Positions 62,155 through 64,000 of a stretch of 64,000 bases of DNA are shown in pieces. The stretch is from Candidatus Atribacteria bacterium (GTDB lineage Bacteria; Atribacterota; Phoenicimicrobiia; Phoenicimicrobiales; Stramentimicrobiaceae), in the NCBI GenBank assembly GCA_029553585.1, contig JAKPKS010000082.1:1-64000 (forward strand), in the 5' to 3' direction. The notes beneath the pieces were generated by a model. The model saw nothing but the letters and a program-made list of their open reading frames with translations, was not told where the DNA came from and did not search any database. Every line of letters begins with the position of its first letter. The first letter of the stretch is position 1. The translations under genes were made by a program, and so were the position numbers.

Positions 62155-63447
62155 ATGAGAATTACCAAACGCAGGATATTTTATATCATAATCATCATAA
62201 TAGTGGGATTGCTGATAGCGCAGTCTGCTCAACGTATCTATCTGAAAAGACAGGAGGCAATCGCTGAAAAACCAACCATTCAACCGGAAAAGATTGTTCC
62301 CATACAGGTTGCTAAGGTTCAGAGAGGAGAAATTAACTCTCTTTTAACTGTGTCCGGGTTGGTGGAGCCAAAAGAAGCAGTGCGTGTATTCTCTAAAACC
62401 GTTGGTCAGGTAAAAGAAATTCTAATACAGGAAGGTGACCAGGTAAAAAAAGATGCAATCTTAATGCGTTTGGATGATGAACAGACCAGACTGCAGGTGG
62501 CACAGGCAAGAGCTAATCTGGATTCAGCGCAGGCTTCACTGGAAAGGATTAAAGCAGGAGCGAGACCACAGGAAGTTAGTCAGGTTGAGGCAGCAGTCCG
62601 CCAGGCTAAGATTAATTTGGATAGTGCAGAAGAGAATTATCTGAAGATGCAAAAATTGTTTTCTGAAGGAGCTATCTCAGAACAGCAGCATGACCAGGCT
62701 AAAAACCAGCTTGAGATCGCCCGGGCACAGTATCAGAGTGCCTCAGAAAGCTATAAGCTGATAACTGAAGGCGCCTCTGCGCAGGATATCAGAGCAGTAG
62801 AAGCCCAGGTCAGACAGGCTCAATCTGCCTTAGAGCTTGCCCAGTCCCAGCTCAATAACTCTATCATCAAAGCCCCAATCAGTGGAAGTGTTACCTCTAT
62901 TTCGGTTAAAACGGGAGAATTAGCCTCCTCTGCAATTCCATTATTGTCAATTCTGGATATCAGTGAATTATCGGTCAAAACAGGTATTTCTGAAAAGGAT
63001 ATTGGTGCTGTTCAGATAGGACAGGAGGCAGATATTTTTGTTGATGCCTTCCCCCGGGAAAAATTTTCAGGAGAAGTAGCCAGTAAAGGTGTGCTGGTAG
63101 ACCCGGTTAGTAAAACTATGGAAATAAAAATCAGGATTAAAGAGCCCCCTGTGGTAATCCCGCCGGGTGTATTTGCCAGAGCAAATATTATCACTGAACA
63201 CAACACAGATGCCTTAATAATCCCTTCCACTGCACTGACCCGCAAAGCAGATGGATTATTTGTCTTTGTACTGGAAAATGATGAACAAACGGTAAAAAGA
63301 AGGGCTATCAGCACCGGCATTACCCAGGGTAATCGGGTAGAGGTATTGGATGGCCTTACCGATAATGAAATTGTTGTAATATTGGGCAATATTTCCCTGG
63401 AAGAAGGAGACTTAGTGAGAGTTACCAATCGGGAGGTTCTGGAATGA
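62155..63447 (+). CDS. RND-type periplasmic adaptor (HlyD/MFP family)
   Basis: 430-residue membrane-fusion protein: an N-terminal membrane anchor (about 7-24), a lipoyl half-motif (VFSKTVGQVKEILIQEGDQVKKDAIL), a long alpha-hairpin with heptads (about 105-225), the second lipoyl half (NNSIIKAPISGSVTSISVKTGEL) and beta-barrel/membrane-proximal domains. It bridges the inner-membrane pump and the TolC-like channel. It overlaps the pump gene by four bases. Confidence 0.93.
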   Translation: MRITKRRIFYIIIIIIVGLLIAQSAQRIYLKRQEAIAEKPTIQPEKIVPIQVAKVQRGEINSLLTVSGLVEPKEAVRVFSKTVGQVKEILIQEGDQVKKDAILMRLDDEQTRLQVAQARANLDSAQASLERIKAGARPQEVSQVEAAVRQAKINLDSAEENYLKMQKLFSEGAISEQQHDQAKNQLEIARAQYQSASESYKLITEGASAQDIRAVEAQVRQAQSALELAQSQLNNSIIKAPISGSVTSISVKTGELASSAIPLLSILDISELSVKTGISEKDIGAVQIGQEADIFVDAFPREKFSGEVASKGVLVDPVSKTMEIKIRIKEPPVVIPPGVFARANIITEHNTDALIIPSTALTRKADGLFVFVLENDEQTVKRRAISTGITQGNRVEVLDGLTDNEIVVILGNISLEEGDLVRVTNREVLE

Positions 63448-64000
63448 ATCTACCCGGATTTTCGGTCAATCGTCCGGTCACCGTATTTATGCTCTTTATT
63501 GCCTTAGTGGTCATTGGCCTTGTTTCCTACCAGGGATTAGGGCTCGATTTGCTGCCCGACATGTCTTTTCCCATATCTGCTATAATGGTTTCTTATCCCG
63601 GAGCAGCTCCTGAGGAGATAGAAACATTAATTACCATTCCTCTGGAGGAAGCGGTAAGCACTGTTCATCGTATCGATACTCTGAATTCTATTTCCCAGGA
63701 GGGAAACAGTATACTGCTGTTATCCTTCCAATGGGGAACTAATATGGATATCGCTACCCTGGAAATCAGAGAAAAGATAGACCAGGTAAAGAGAGTATTG
63801 CCTGATGGAGCAAGTGACCCCAATGTCTTTAAATTTGACCCATCTATGATGCCCATCATGGTATTGGGGTTAAACTCAGAGCAATATTCGCTTCACGAAC
63901 TGGATAAATTTGCCCAGCAAATAGTTAAACCCCGTTTGGAAAGGGTAGAAGGTATAGCCAGTGCAGCTGTAAGCGGTGGATTAGAGCGTGAAATACTCGT
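63444..64000 (+). CDS. RND transporter permease, N-terminal part (runs off the window)
   Basis: The first 185 codons of an AcrB/MdtB/HAE1-type pump begin MNLPGFSVNRPVTVFMLF, the first membrane helix, followed by DLLPDMSFPISAIMVSYPGAAPEEIET and a porter-domain start (VEGIASAAVSGGLER). The gene continues beyond 64000. ATG 63444 overlaps the adaptor stop and has GGGAGG upstream. Substrate unknown. Confidence 0.93.
   Translation, partial: MNLPGFSVNRPVTVFMLFIALVVIGLVSYQGLGLDLLPDMSFPISAIMVSYPGAAPEEIETLITIPLEEAVSTVHRIDTLNSISQEGNSILLLSFQWGTNMDIATLEIREKIDQVKRVLPDGASDPNVFKFDPSMMPIMVLGLNSEQYSLHELDKFAQQIVKPRLERVEGIASAAVSGGLEREIL

Noticed and set aside
63012-63428. 138-codon minus-strand frame opposite the adaptor gene
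   Set aside because: It is Ser/Thr-rich shadow translation with no ribosome-binding site, fully inside a well-supported gene.

Overview
The window is AT-rich chromosome from an anaerobic, fermentative, H2- and formate-metabolising bacterium. Almost every gene is on the plus strand. A TolC-type outer-membrane channel next to an RND adaptor and pump implies a two-membrane (diderm) cell. At the same time spoVG and the order rsmA-spoVG-glmU-prs-rplY-pth-pfkA-mfd-mazG recall Firmicutes. Diderm envelope, complete Mbh-type hydrogenase and low GC together fit Atribacterota or a similar uncultured lineage best. That is an inference from gene content, not an identification.

Layout. 1-800: repeat-rich leader with a tRNA-Arg. 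868-10741: housekeeping genes (argS, rapZ, yvcK-like, whiA, rpoN, gap, tpiA, secG, nicotinate phosphoribosyltransferase). 10854-19738: tRNA-Leu, then a strong promoter and a complete 14-gene mbhA-N cluster. This encodes a membrane-bound [NiFe] hydrogenase fused to Mrp-type antiporter modules; a 460-bp repeat-filled gap separates mbhM from mbhN. 19908-21809: hydrogenase maturation protease (minus strand), SPOR-domain protein and the redox sensor Rex. 21881-32649: a long operon behind a promoter with an 18-bp Rex operator. It holds a five-gene sensory cassette, three NuoE/NuoF-type electron-input subunits (the NuoF fused to a GltD-like flavoprotein), a NuoG-type formate dehydrogenase and a formate channel. 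32713-39837: mobA, fdhD, a YqgF-like nuclease, hypF, hypC, hypD, a repeat-rich gap and hypE. 39893-48165: AMMECR1 protein, mreB, mreC, M16 peptidase, rpsF, rpsR, a YybS-like membrane protein, rplI, dnaB. 48449-49317: four tRNAs (Lys, Glu, Val, Thr). 49453-60695: the rsmA-to-mazG block, including a candidate small RNA and tRNA-Gln. 60721-64000: tolC-like, adaptor and truncated RND pump.

How it fits together (inference). The soluble formate dehydrogenase probably exchanges electrons among formate, NAD(P)H and ferredoxin. Reduced ferredoxin could drive Mbh, which makes H2 and pumps ions. Rex would release the formate operon when NADH accumulates. MobA and FdhD mature the Mo/W enzyme; HypCDEF and the M52 protease mature the [NiFe] enzyme (hypA and hypB are not here).

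The strongest second-look items are the formate dehydrogenase/NuoF-GltD operon, two genes (rex and a PHP-domain gene) whose natural N-termini begin at ATC rather than a standard start codon, a promoter-terminator pair with no gene between rsmA and spoVG, and 7-bp ACGNNNN arrays that recur in the intergenic gaps. No CRISPR array, rRNA gene, insertion sequence or prophage was seen.
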